A stretch of 39,691 nucleotides of DNA from Secundilactobacillus collinoides DSM 20515 = JCM 1123 (lineage in GTDB: Bacteria; Bacillota; Bacilli; Lactobacillales; Lactobacillaceae), in the NCBI RefSeq assembly GCF_001435975.1, contig NZ_AYYR01000129.1, forward strand, positions 49,234-88,924. The letters run 5' to 3'. Positions 7,742 to 15,325 of the stretch are shown here, one piece after another. Both the position numbers and the translations under genes were made by a program. The notes beneath the pieces are model-generated. The model did no database searches, was not told where the DNA came from, and was given only the letters and a program-made list of their open reading frames with translations. How positions within the stretch are numbered: position 1 is the first letter of the stretch; each line of letters opens with the position of its first letter.

Positions 7742-8872
7742 TTAATCTAACGCAGCAATCGCATCATCATCCGTGGTGATCTGATTACGACCGTTGCGTT
7801 TTGAATGGTATAGAAAATGGTCGGCCCGGCGAAAAACATCCATTACCTCAGTGTCCCCCGCGGTCTTAACCGTAACGCCCATTGAGGAGCTCAGGCCAAA
7901 AGTCTGTTTGTCCTCGGTATGCAAAACGAGCGTTTGCAACCTTTGTTGACACGCCGCTGCAATCGATTTGGCCTCCGCCATCGTTGTTTCCGGCAACAAG
8001 ACTGTAAACTCCTCACCGCCCGTTCGATAGAAAGTGGCCTGCGGGGCCAATTCGGTCAGCGTTTGTTGCATCGTGGCAACGAACCTGACCAATGCCTGAT
8101 TGCCCATTAAATGGCCATAGGTGTCATTAATTTCCTTAAAGCGGTCAATATCCATTGCAACAATTGCCAAGCCTTTATGGTTCAAAAAGGACGCATCCAA
8201 GTCCTCGCGAAACGTCAACCAGTTATTGGCACTAGTCAGACTATCAAAGTGGACATCGTGAGCGTTGCGGGTACTCTCAACGTGATCGTGACGCAGCACC
8301 AGCAGATAGCCGTAGCAGAGCGTTGCCGCAATCAGAAAACTAAACAGACGCTGCTCCAGAATGTTTTGACTAAGGTGCAGGACTTGCTGCATCGCAATCC
8401 AGAATGCAATTCCCGCGATGTAGCGCCCCGTCAGTACGAAGTATGGGTGCTCGTCAAATGGGTAGAACCACTGAAATTTTACGAGGAGGAACAATAGATA
8501 ACCGCCAGCAAACAAGTACAGCGGCCAGCCTGTAATTCCCAAAACAGTGGCAAACAGAACAATACTTATCACCGCTGACAATCCGACGTTAAGCCGCGTC
8601 TGAAGCAGGTCGGTGTAGTTGTTTAACAACAGAAACTGACAGTTGACCAGCACCATTCCGGTAAAAGCATTGGGCATCTTGGTGCTCAGCCAAAGAATCG
8701 CCAGACTAATGATTGTAAAGTAAGCGGTAAAGATCAGTTCCGAGCGCCACGGACGCGGGTCTTCACCCTGATCGTCAAAATTAATAAAGTGCATCATGAT
8801 TTGAAGGACGCCGATAACGCCAACGTTCACAAACGAGATCAAAAAACTCGTGTAAATAATTGAAATTGCCAT
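7742..8872 (-). CDS. Membrane GGDEF protein, probable diguanylate cyclase
   Basis: 376 residues. The N-terminal half (about 1-195) has about six hydrophobic segments. The C-terminal half is a GGDEF domain: the metal-binding D241 in AMDIDRFKEIND, TYGHLMG, and the active loop R-T-GGEEF (285-289), an active-type variant. The product-inhibition RxxD site expected before the loop is absent (APQA). It would make cyclic di-GMP from two GTP at the membrane, if active. No EAL or HD-GYP partner or PilZ protein is in the window. GGAG lies before the ATG. Minus-strand TTATACT at 8997-8991 is a likely -10. Confidence 0.9.
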   Translation of the reverse strand: MAISIIYTSFLISFVNVGVIGVLQIMMHFINFDDQGEDPRPWRSELIFTAYFTIISLAILWLSTKMPNAFTGMVLVNCQFLLLNNYTDLLQTRLNVGLSAVISIVLFATVLGITGWPLYLFAGGYLLFLLVKFQWFYPFDEHPYFVLTGRYIAGIAFWIAMQQVLHLSQNILEQRLFSFLIAATLCYGYLLVLRHDHVESTRNAHDVHFDSLTSANNWLTFREDLDASFLNHKGLAIVAMDIDRFKEINDTYGHLMGNQALVRFVATMQQTLTELAPQATFYRTGGEEFTVLLPETTMAEAKSIAAACQQRLQTLVLHTEDKQTFGLSSSMGVTVKTAGDTEVMDVFRRADHFLYHSKRNGRNQITTDDDAIAALD

Positions 8873-9323
8873 GTGAAATTCTCCAGTTTAGAGAGCGGCA
8901 AGAAATGGATCAGGATATGTACTCAGCGTGTGCAACGCCGCATCTGATTTCGTGTCGCAAATTACTCGGCATTTCTGCAGAGTATCTATGAGTATAACAC
9001 TATTTTAAAAGTGACTGACGATAAATCGTTAAAATAATCAAATTTACGCATCGTTTTTAAATATTCGTGTTGATTATCGGACACCATGCAAATTTGTTGC
9101 CTGACTTAAAGGGCGTCAGTCAATAAGGTTGAAAGGCCGCAAAAACGCGCGATAACCCCGTTTAACCTCTGGAGAACGACCCGTTCATCTAATGAGCGTG
9201 CAACAATAGTCAATCTAAAACGTTTAATTATCTTGCAGTTTGGTCAACTTTGGGTATACTCTAAAGTCTAAGGGGAATCAGCTGGGAAGGGCCCGGCTGG
9301 CTATCATATAAAGGAGCGGGCAT
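8873..9323. other. Divergent intergenic region, no gene
   Basis: No convincing ORF. It holds the leftward -10 (8991-8997) for the GGDEF gene, a TGACT-N11-AGTCA inverted repeat around 9102-9122, the promoter at 9233-9260 and, in the 5' leader of the secreted protein, a hairpin AGCTGGG/CCCGGCT at 9280-9298. Confidence 0.55.
9233..9260 (+). promoter_or_regulatory. Promoter of the secreted protein
   Basis: TTGCAG (9233-9238), 16-bp spacer, TATACT (9255-9260). The expected start falls about 55 nt before the coding start, leaving a leader with a 7-bp hairpin at 9280-9298. Confidence 0.7.
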
Positions 9324-9971
9324 ATGGCTAAAACGGGGAAATTACTAGGGATCATGGCGGTATTCGGCGCACTTATAGGCGGCGGTGCTGCTTCAACATC
9401 GATACAGGCACAGGCTCAGACCTTACCAGCAATGAAGATCAGCAAGCTTAACTACCAATCAACTTCAAAGAATCTTTCGTTCACGGCTAAAACATCGGCT
9501 GATGTCAGCAAAATTGCCGTTGAATATAAAGGTAAAACAACCTATTTCAAGGCTAAAAAAGCTGGCACGTCAGTCACTTACAAATTCACTGGCTACCGCA
9601 ATTTCAAGGTGTACGGCACAACCAGCAAAAAAGTCCGCTCCACCAAAGCCGCAACGATCACGAACAAACAATACGGCACGGTAGATCCACTGGATTACAA
9701 CGAGACCCACACAACTGCCGGCTACACGTTAAACGTCTACGCATTAGCGGCTAACCGCACTGTTCGCCTATACAGCGGCAACACTCGGTTAGCAAAAAGC
9801 ACGACCAATTCTAAGCACTGTGCAGCTTTTACGTTATCGCTCACGAAATACCTCAAATACGGTAAAAATCTGACTTACACGCTTCAAGCCAAAAACCGTA
9901 AAACCAGTGGTGCTAAGGCAGTGACTTACATGCCGCACGCTAGTGATTTGGCATTTAGCGCCGTTGAGTAA
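9324..9971 (+). CDS. Secreted Lys/Thr/Tyr-rich protein of unknown function
   Basis: 215 residues. A signal peptide (KTGK, then a hydrophobic core to about residue 24, cleavage likely after an A-x-A at about 29-33) is followed by a basic, Thr/Tyr/Lys-rich mature region with recurring beta-strand-like units (KISKLNYQSTSKNLSFTAKT; VDPLDYNETHT; YTLNVYALAANRTVRLY). This looks like one or two Ig-like beta domains. No anchor motif (LPXTG, TM tail) or catalytic motif is seen, so it is probably released or bound to the wall by charge. AAGGAG at 9311-9316 supports the ATG. It is monocistronic. I do not recognise the family. Confidence 0.82.
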   Translation: MAKTGKLLGIMAVFGALIGGGAASTSIQAQAQTLPAMKISKLNYQSTSKNLSFTAKTSADVSKIAVEYKGKTTYFKAKKAGTSVTYKFTGYRNFKVYGTTSKKVRSTKAATITNKQYGTVDPLDYNETHTTAGYTLNVYALAANRTVRLYSGNTRLAKSTTNSKHCAAFTLSLTKYLKYGKNLTYTLQAKNRKTSGAKAVTYMPHASDLAFSAVE

Positions 9972-9999
9972 GCTTTCAGACAACCACAAAAGAACATCT

Positions 10000-10033
10000 A
10001 AAAAAAGACATTCGAATTGAATGTCTTTTTTTG
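10000..10033. terminator. Bidirectional terminator
   Basis: AAAAAAGACATTC / GAATGTCTTTTTTT around a minimal loop. It separates the secreted-protein gene (+) from the MFS gene (-). Confidence 0.9.
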
Positions 10034-10044
10034 CAAACTATTTT

Positions 10045-11241
10045 TTAAGCGGCCTGTTTGATAACACCAGCAGCAATTTTCCGTCGTTTAACAGCTCGAT
10101 TCAACAGAATTGCCAGCACCAGTGAAATCAGTGCAAACACAGCGGCGCCAACGCTGATCCACTTCAATCCGACATTTGCCATCATGAGTGATGACGTTGC
10201 TGAACCCAGTGAAATTCCAAAATTAAAGAAAATCGAATTCAGTGAAGATGCTAAAACGATTGATTGCGGATACTCCCGTTCAGCTAAGTTTAAAAAGTGG
10301 ATCTGGATCGGCGAATTTAATATCGTGATGATCAACGTCAAAACGAGCAGGATGGCCAACCCAGCGGGCTTACTTGCCAGTGCCATCGGCAACAGCATCA
10401 ACAACACAATATCTGCCACGTAAAACCGCGGCATGACCTGAAGACCCCGGTGTTCCGCCAGCATCCCCGATAACCGGTTACTGATAATACTCATAATACC
10501 GATGATAAACAGCAGCCAATTCAGACTAGCTGTGCTGAAGCCAAGTGCGGTGGTCAGCAGCGGCCGAATGTAAGTGTAGTAGCCGTACATTGCTGCCGCC
10601 GTAAAGAGCACCAGAAAAACGGCAATGTAGATGCGTCGGTCCTTCAAGAGCGTCAACTGGCCCGCAACTGAGCTCGACACCTGTTCGAGATTGCGTGGCA
10701 AGATAAAAATCAAAAGGACAAGCGTAATGATCGTAATCACCGAAATGACAAAAAACGTGTAGCGCCAACCATACGTCATGCTGATTGTCGTTCCCAGCGG
10801 CACACCGAACACCGATGCAATACTGAATCCCGCGAAGATCCATGACACCAGACTCGCCCGCTTATTTCTCGGCGCAATGGCGCTGGCGAAGGTCATAATC
10901 AACGAAATAATTGCCCCAGCAACTGTTGCTGTGAGCATCCGAGCCAGCATCATCGTGATGAAACTGGTTGCAAACCCGCTCAAGGTATTACCAATCAAAA
11001 AGATGACGATCAACGTCAACAACGTTTTATAGCGACTAAACTTACTGGTTAAAATCGTCACAAATGGCGTGCAGATGGCATAGGTAGTCGCAAAAATCGT
11101 CACCAAATACCCCATTGTCGCCACCGGTGCCCCGAATGACTTAGCCATGTCCGATAAAATCCCAACAACGATAAATTCGTTACACCCCAGCATAAATGCC
11201 ACTAGGACAAAAATAATAGCTTGAACCCGATACTTACTCAT
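10045..11241 (-). CDS. MFS transporter, DHA1/AraJ-like exporter
   Basis: 398 residues, twelve hydrophobic segments, typical of the 12-TM drug/sugar exporters (COG2814). Visible marks are the helix 1 pattern FMLGCNEFIVVGILSDMA and the helix 4-5 region (IMTFASAIAPRNKRASLVSWIFAGFSIASVFGVPLGT), which matches motif C of proton antiporters. The substrate is unknown. GGAGG lies 4 nt before the ATG. It stands alone, with the PAP2 gene 88 bp upstream on the same strand and the terminator at 10000-10033 downstream. Confidence 0.88.
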   Translation of the reverse strand: MSKYRVQAIIFVLVAFMLGCNEFIVVGILSDMAKSFGAPVATMGYLVTIFATTYAICTPFVTILTSKFSRYKTLLTLIVIFLIGNTLSGFATSFITMMLARMLTATVAGAIISLIMTFASAIAPRNKRASLVSWIFAGFSIASVFGVPLGTTISMTYGWRYTFFVISVITIITLVLLIFILPRNLEQVSSSVAGQLTLLKDRRIYIAVFLVLFTAAAMYGYYTYIRPLLTTALGFSTASLNWLLFIIGIMSIISNRLSGMLAEHRGLQVMPRFYVADIVLLMLLPMALASKPAGLAILLVLTLIITILNSPIQIHFLNLAEREYPQSIVLASSLNSIFFNFGISLGSATSSLMMANVGLKWISVGAAVFALISLVLAILLNRAVKRRKIAAGVIKQAA

Positions 11242-11329
11242 AGCGCCTCCCTTTTGTAGCTGCTAATAACACACATCATCTAAACAATAGCCCAAACTCA
11301 TCCTGAATTTAAGCCCTAATTCACATTTT

Positions 11330-11971
11330 TTAAACACCGGCGTTGGGCTGATTACCACCGAGCAGCCGAATCCCTGACCACAGCATGAGCGCGCCTAACA
11401 CGCCGCCCAACACATCCGTTGGAAAGTGCACCTGCAGGTACAGTCGTGAAAACCCGATTAATATCACCCAAAGCACCAGCAGTACCGTGACCGTCCACCG
11501 CAACCAACCGCGATGCATCTGGGTGACAAACAACGTCCAGAGCAGCAGTGCCACCAAAGTCGTTCCCAACGTGTGACCGCTCGGAAAACTGTAGCCGCCT
11601 GTGGGCAGAATCTGGTGCATTGGCCGCGGTCGTTTAACGATCTGTTTGATCAGCGAATAAAACCCATCACCCATGAGTACCGTGGCCAAGGCAATCCCGC
11701 CCTGCCACGGTTGCGACTTGATAAATAGGATCACCGCAATAGCCCCGGCTTCAATGAACGTTCCCGTAGGTCCGCCCGTGTGGGTCACCCCTTCAATGAA
11801 ACTTGTCAGCCATGGCGTTTTCAGCTGTCTGATCAGGTCTAGCAGACCCTGATCCGCCCCGTGTGTGGCTTTAAGTGCTACCAGAGCCATGACACTCACA
11901 AAACTCACCGCGCTGATAATGAGACACCATTCCCAGCGTTGACGCAATTGTCGGTTCACCGCTAACGTCAC
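11330..11971 (-). CDS. PAP2-family membrane phosphatase
   Basis: 213 residues with about six TM segments and the complete PAP2 signature: K109-x6-R116-P117, P130-S-G-H133 and S175-R176-x5-H182-x3-D186. Such enzymes dephosphorylate phosphatidate, phosphatidylglycerophosphate or undecaprenyl diphosphate on the outer face of the membrane. The first possible start is GTG at 11971; a second in-frame GTG at 11959 is better spaced from AGAAGG (11977-11972). It immediately follows the diacylglycerol-kinase-like gene (4 bp), so the pair is co-transcribed and catalyses opposing steps on lipid phosphates. Confidence 0.9.
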   Translation of the reverse strand: MTLAVNRQLRQRWEWCLIISAVSFVSVMALVALKATHGADQGLLDLIRQLKTPWLTSFIEGVTHTGGPTGTFIEAGAIAVILFIKSQPWQGGIALATVLMGDGFYSLIKQIVKRPRPMHQILPTGGYSFPSGHTLGTTLVALLLWTLFVTQMHRGWLRWTVTVLLVLWVILIGFSRLYLQVHFPTDVLGGVLGALMLWSGIRLLGGNQPNAGV

Positions 11972-11975
11972 CTTC

Positions 11976-12914
11976 TTAGTTTTTAGGCAGCAGGAACCGC
12001 TGCGTCACCTGCGTGAACGTTGCGTGGAGCGGTCCCTGCAATTCTTCGCCGTCCACTTGAATGTGCTCGCCGGCTTCCGTTTCAAAATGAAATTCGGCCC
12101 CTTCATAGTGGTGAATCTGCGGCAATTTTGGTTTCTTCTTGATCAACGCAACTAAAGCCTGCGCGATAAGCTGCCATTTTTCCTTACGCACAATGACGAG
12201 GTGCAGTGCGTTTCGGTCATCATCCGCCGGCATAATGAGCCGAACCCCGCCGCCCAGAAACGGGTGGTTCGTAAAAACGCACAGATAGGCTCGGTCATCG
12301 TGGTGGTCAAGTTTCTTCTGACCCCAACTGGCAGTGAACGCCTGTTGATGTACCAGCGCCGTCGCGAAGTGCATTGGGTAGGATAAACTACCCAGTTTTA
12401 ACCGATTCAGTACATTTTTGAGTCGTGAATGGTTCGTGGCATAAACAACAAGGGCATCGATGCCGATACCGAAGTTATTGATAAAGTACTTGGTATCGAA
12501 CTCCTTTGCTGTCACCCGACCGACGTGAACGTCACGCTGCACGGCACTCGTGAGGCTGGCAGCCGCTTCCTGGTAATTCAACGGAATGTGGTTAGCCCGC
12601 GCAAAATCGTTTCCCGTTCCGGTCGGGATGTACCCAATTGGCACCTGACCCCGACCCATTTCCTGTAACCCATTGACCACATCATGCAATGTTCCGTCGC
12701 CGCCAACAACAATCAGTTGCAGGTCAGCCAAGTGTTCCCGGTAATCGCGGACCAGTTGTTTTGCCACCAAATTCGCGTCACCCGGTTGGTGGGTCTGGTG
12801 CACATGATGCTGCGTAAAATTCGCCGCAATCAAGGCAACCAGCCGCGGCATCTGTTTAACGAGCCGTGCGTTGCCCGCGTCCTTATTAATGATAAATTCC
12901 CCAACAACCGAAAT
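11976..12914 (-). CDS. Diacylglycerol kinase catalytic-domain protein (DagK/YegS type), probable ATT start
   Basis: About 312 residues from the proposed start. The kinase signature VVGGDGTLHDVVNGL, GTGNDFAR and the C-terminal QVDGEE are all present. It phosphorylates diacylglycerol or a related lipid using ATP. The first ATG is at 12851, but in-frame upstream codons encode the conserved family N terminus (EFIINKDAGNARLVKQ), so the real start is further up. Between the in-frame TAG and 12851 there is no ATG, GTG or TTG. An ATT at 12914 lies 9 nt after GGGAG (12928-12924) and is the best candidate. A sequencing error or a mutated start would be the alternatives. It is followed after 4 bp by the PAP2 gene. 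Confidence 0.85.
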   Translation of the reverse strand: MSVVGEFIINKDAGNARLVKQMPRLVALIAANFTQHHVHQTHQPGDANLVAKQLVRDYREHLADLQLIVVGGDGTLHDVVNGLQEMGRGQVPIGYIPTGTGNDFARANHIPLNYQEAAASLTSAVQRDVHVGRVTAKEFDTKYFINNFGIGIDALVVYATNHSRLKNVLNRLKLGSLSYPMHFATALVHQQAFTASWGQKKLDHHDDRAYLCVFTNHPFLGGGVRLIMPADDDRNALHLVIVRKEKWQLIAQALVALIKKKPKLPQIHHYEGAEFHFETEAGEHIQVDGEELQGPLHATFTQVTQRFLLPKN

Positions 12915-12987
12915 GACGATCAGCTCCCTAAAAATAGTCTACTCACATGTTACCAGAAGTTGTGCAATTATTGTTCAGATTTAACGC

Positions 12988-13001
12988 TGAAAGCGCTCTG
13001 A
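12988..13001. promoter_or_regulatory. cre-like site (CcpA)
   Basis: TGAAAGCGCTCTGA matches 12 of 14 bases of the palindromic optimum TGAAAGCGCTTTCA. It lies between the lipid-kinase operon (-) and the small anchored-protein gene (+). A second palindrome with the same GCGC core (ATAATAGCGCTTTATTAT) follows at 13027-13044. Confidence 0.5.
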
Positions 13002-13092
13002 ATTCACAAACTTTTCGCAATTTTTCATAATAGCGCTTTATTATTTTGGGAACAGGGTGCAATTCGTGATTCTTTCTTGGTCATAAAAGTCT

Positions 13093-13098
13093 TATAAT
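13093..13098 (+). promoter_or_regulatory. -10 element for the small anchored protein
   Basis: A consensus TATAAT. The -35 is weak (TTCTTT near 13070 at about 17 bp). The A/T-rich palindrome at 13027-13044 lies upstream of this promoter. Confidence 0.5.
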
Positions 13099-13132
13099 GA
13101 TATGCAGGCTTTATTTTGGGGGAATGATTTCA

Positions 13133-13567
13133 ATGCTGCATCACATGATTAAATACGTGCTGGCCGCGCTGGCTGTGCTGATTGCCATTAGTGCGCCACT
13201 GACTGCCAGTGCCCAAGCAGGTCACACTGCCGCACCATACATAACCGTCTCATCTAAACACGCCATTACCATTAGTGTATTTCGGGTCAAACCATCGGCA
13301 AGCACGCTGACCGCCAATCAAAAGAAACACCCAACCGTGGTCTTTACCAGCACCAGTCACCAACTAGCACGGCAGGGCAGCCAAGATTCTGCATTAGTGA
13401 TCACTAGTCCAACGGCGCAAACAAAGGGGCACGGTTTGCCGTTTCTCTCTATGGACACCGCGCCAATGATTGCTTTTACCGTGCTGGTTGTGATGATTGC
13501 CTGGACGAGTATCGGGGGCAATGAGGTCGTCAGTGCCCTCTTTAAAAATTGGCGTCGCCGGAACTGA
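13133..13567 (+). CDS. Small exported protein with C-terminal membrane anchor, unknown function
   Basis: 144 residues. An N-terminal signal peptide (basic MLHHMIKY, hydrophobic core, ASAQA cleavage site around residue 28) is followed by about 75 polar Thr/Ser-rich residues, one TM segment (about 105-123, PMIAFTVLVVMIAW) and a basic tail (KNWRRRN) that should stay inside. Topology: extracellular middle, cytoplasmic C terminus. Two earlier in-frame ATGs exist, but GGGGG at 13118-13122 is correctly spaced only for the ATG at 13133. No known domain recognised. Confidence 0.75.
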   Translation: MLHHMIKYVLAALAVLIAISAPLTASAQAGHTAAPYITVSSKHAITISVFRVKPSASTLTANQKKHPTVVFTSTSHQLARQGSQDSALVITSPTAQTKGHGLPFLSMDTAPMIAFTVLVVMIAWTSIGGNEVVSALFKNWRRRN

Positions 13568-13765
13568 CGCTGCTGACGACCGAGCCGTTTTCAGCCACCA
13601 TTATAGGTTATGACCTGACATCAAGTTCAGCGCCAAAAGGACGTCAAGTGTAATGACCGAAACCCGATAAAACCCATGGGAAGGTAACGGCTGAAACACG
13701 CCAGCCGACACCTGTGTCTAAAAGTGCTAAACTTAGGCCACTACGAAGATAAGGTTGGGAACAGT
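13568..13765. other. Intergenic region before the alarmone synthetase
   Basis: About 200 bp without a gene. No strong hairpin is visible. A TAAACT -10-like element near 13726 is the only promoter hint. Confidence 0.3.
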
Positions 13766-14449
13766 ATGATATTAGAACGACAAAATTTCATGAGTATTCC
13801 AAAGACCAATGACAACATTAAACGGGTCATCGGGCCGGATAACGTTAAGCAATTACAGGACATGGGCATTATTTACCAGCTCTGTCAGTCCGGGGCAAAC
13901 GAAGTTGGAACAAAATTGGAAAACTTGGACACGGAATTTCAATTTAAGCACGACCATAATCCGATTCACCACATGGAAGAACGAATGAAGGACGTACAGA
14001 GTCTCTTTACTAAAATGAAACGCAAGGGGCTCGAGTTATCCGCACAAAGTGTCCGCGATAATATTTTTGACGTGGCCGGTATTCGGGTCATCACTAATTA
14101 TCTGGACGACGTTTACCTGATTGAAAAAATGCTGTTGCAACAATCTGATGTCACCTTACTGAAACGTAAAGACTATATCCGTCATCCAAAGGACAGCGGT
14201 TACCGCAGTTTGCATTTAGTCGTTTCAGTACCCGTTTTCCAAACCGATGGTGTCCACAACGTCCCCGTCGAAATCCAGATTCGCACAGTGGGGATGGATA
14301 TGTGGGCCAGTCTTGAACATAAGTTGCGCTACAAGACCGACTCCAATCCGGAAGTAGTCGCCAAATATGCCGATCAGATCCAGGGCTTTTCAGACGAAAT
14401 CACGTCTATCGAACAGCGGATGCAGGAGATCTACCAGCACCTGAGTTAG
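13766..14449 (+). CDS. Small alarmone synthetase, GTP pyrophosphokinase (RelP/RelQ type)
   Basis: 227 residues with a stand-alone RelA/SpoT synthetase domain and no HD hydrolase, TGS or ACT domain. Motifs in order: DVAGIRVI (102-109), KDYI (135-138), HPKDSGYRSLHLVV (140-153), VEIQIRT (168-174) and MDMWASLEHKLRYK (177-190). It transfers pyrophosphate from ATP to GDP/GTP, making (p)ppGpp during stress. The frame is open 14 codons further upstream; I chose the ATG at 13766 because of the GGGA-type Shine-Dalgarno just before it. It is not in an operon. Confidence 0.92.
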   Translation: MILERQNFMSIPKTNDNIKRVIGPDNVKQLQDMGIIYQLCQSGANEVGTKLENLDTEFQFKHDHNPIHHMEERMKDVQSLFTKMKRKGLELSAQSVRDNIFDVAGIRVITNYLDDVYLIEKMLLQQSDVTLLKRKDYIRHPKDSGYRSLHLVVSVPVFQTDGVHNVPVEIQIRTVGMDMWASLEHKLRYKTDSNPEVVAKYADQIQGFSDEITSIEQRMQEIYQHLS

Positions 14450-14569
14450 TGTCTGTTTTTGAATTTTTTGACACTCAAAGTAAACGACACATGCCGGCTC
14501 CAGAGTCGCCCTTTTAGTCATATTAGTCGCGTCAAATGGTCGCCCCAAACAGATTACCAAAGACAAGAC

Positions 14570-14625
14570 AAAAACTGCCAAGATACGCATTTCATTGCTG
14601 AAATGTCTACCTCGACAGTTTTTTC
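14570..14625. terminator. Large hairpin, probable bidirectional terminator
   Basis: Outer stem AAAAACTG / CAGTTTTTT and inner stem CATTTC / GAAATG, separated by an unpaired stretch of about 10 nt on each side. It lies between the convergent alarmone synthetase (+) and AP2-domain (-) genes, and both strands end in a T run. Confidence 0.6.
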
Positions 14626-14681
14626 TCCAAAATATGCCCTAATGGCCCACATCCTAATGTGTAACCCATATTTTTCAATCT

Positions 14682-15191
14682 TCAATTGCAACTGGAATCC
14701 CCATTCCATGGCCGATCAAGACTTGCTAATACTGGCTTTAGATACTGTGCTTCCGCCCGTTTGCGTGCCCGAACAGCCTCACTGCGGTCCTTGAAGATCG
14801 AGTTCAAAACTAAGTGTCCCTTGACATAGAGTCTGGCAACCCAGACTTCTCGGCCTTTCTCGTAACTGACACCGATGACCCCGCTGCGGTTCGTTTGCCG
14901 CCGCTTGGTCATGGCTAAAACGTTGGTCCCATTGACGATACCTAACGATGCGGTATTACCAATGTGACTGCGAAAGGCTTCATTTTTCGCGCAATTTTGT
15001 TTGGACTGCGCGCGCCGCAAACAACCGCAGCTTCTGGTCACGCCCGTTTTTAAATTGTAAGCGTCAACGACACAGGTATTACCGCATGTACATCTGCACT
15101 CCCATAGTGCATTGCCATTCGGTCGCTTACCGACCTTTTTAAGGGCCGTCAACCGGCCATAGCGGTTACCCGTTAAATCGATTGTTTTCAT
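14682..15191 (-). CDS. AP2-domain DNA-binding protein with zinc-ribbon-like N terminus (phage/homing-endonuclease-like)
   Basis: 169 residues. The N-terminal part resembles the GxRYGRLT...W.C.CxCG...SCGC module common in phage and HNH-associated proteins: cysteines 32, 34, 36, 40, 55 and 57 could bind zinc. Residues about 101-150 (NRSGVIGVSYEKGREVWVARLYVKG...) form an AP2-type DNA-binding fold. There is no HNH nuclease motif, so it may be a degenerate or stand-alone relative of a homing protein. The start is preceded by a run of eight G, a crude Shine-Dalgarno that could also slip. No other phage gene is nearby. Confidence 0.8.
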   Translation of the reverse strand: MKTIDLTGNRYGRLTALKKVGKRPNGNALWECRCTCGNTCVVDAYNLKTGVTRSCGCLRRAQSKQNCAKNEAFRSHIGNTASLGIVNGTNVLAMTKRRQTNRSGVIGVSYEKGREVWVARLYVKGHLVLNSIFKDRSEAVRARKRAEAQYLKPVLASLDRPWNGDSSCN

Positions 15192-15325
15192 CTTCGCACC
15201 CCCCCCGGCGTGTTGAGAAAAAAGTTGTCCAAAGTAAATACCCTACATCAATGATACGGTGCTAGTGTGCCTTTCATCGATGCGTTCTGCCTATCAATAT
15301 TAACCCGTGTGCGCGGAATTATTGA

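Noticed and set aside
14459-14794. Plus-strand open frame after the alarmone synthetase
   Set aside because: No ribosome site; crosses a terminator hairpin and the end of the convergent AP2-domain gene.
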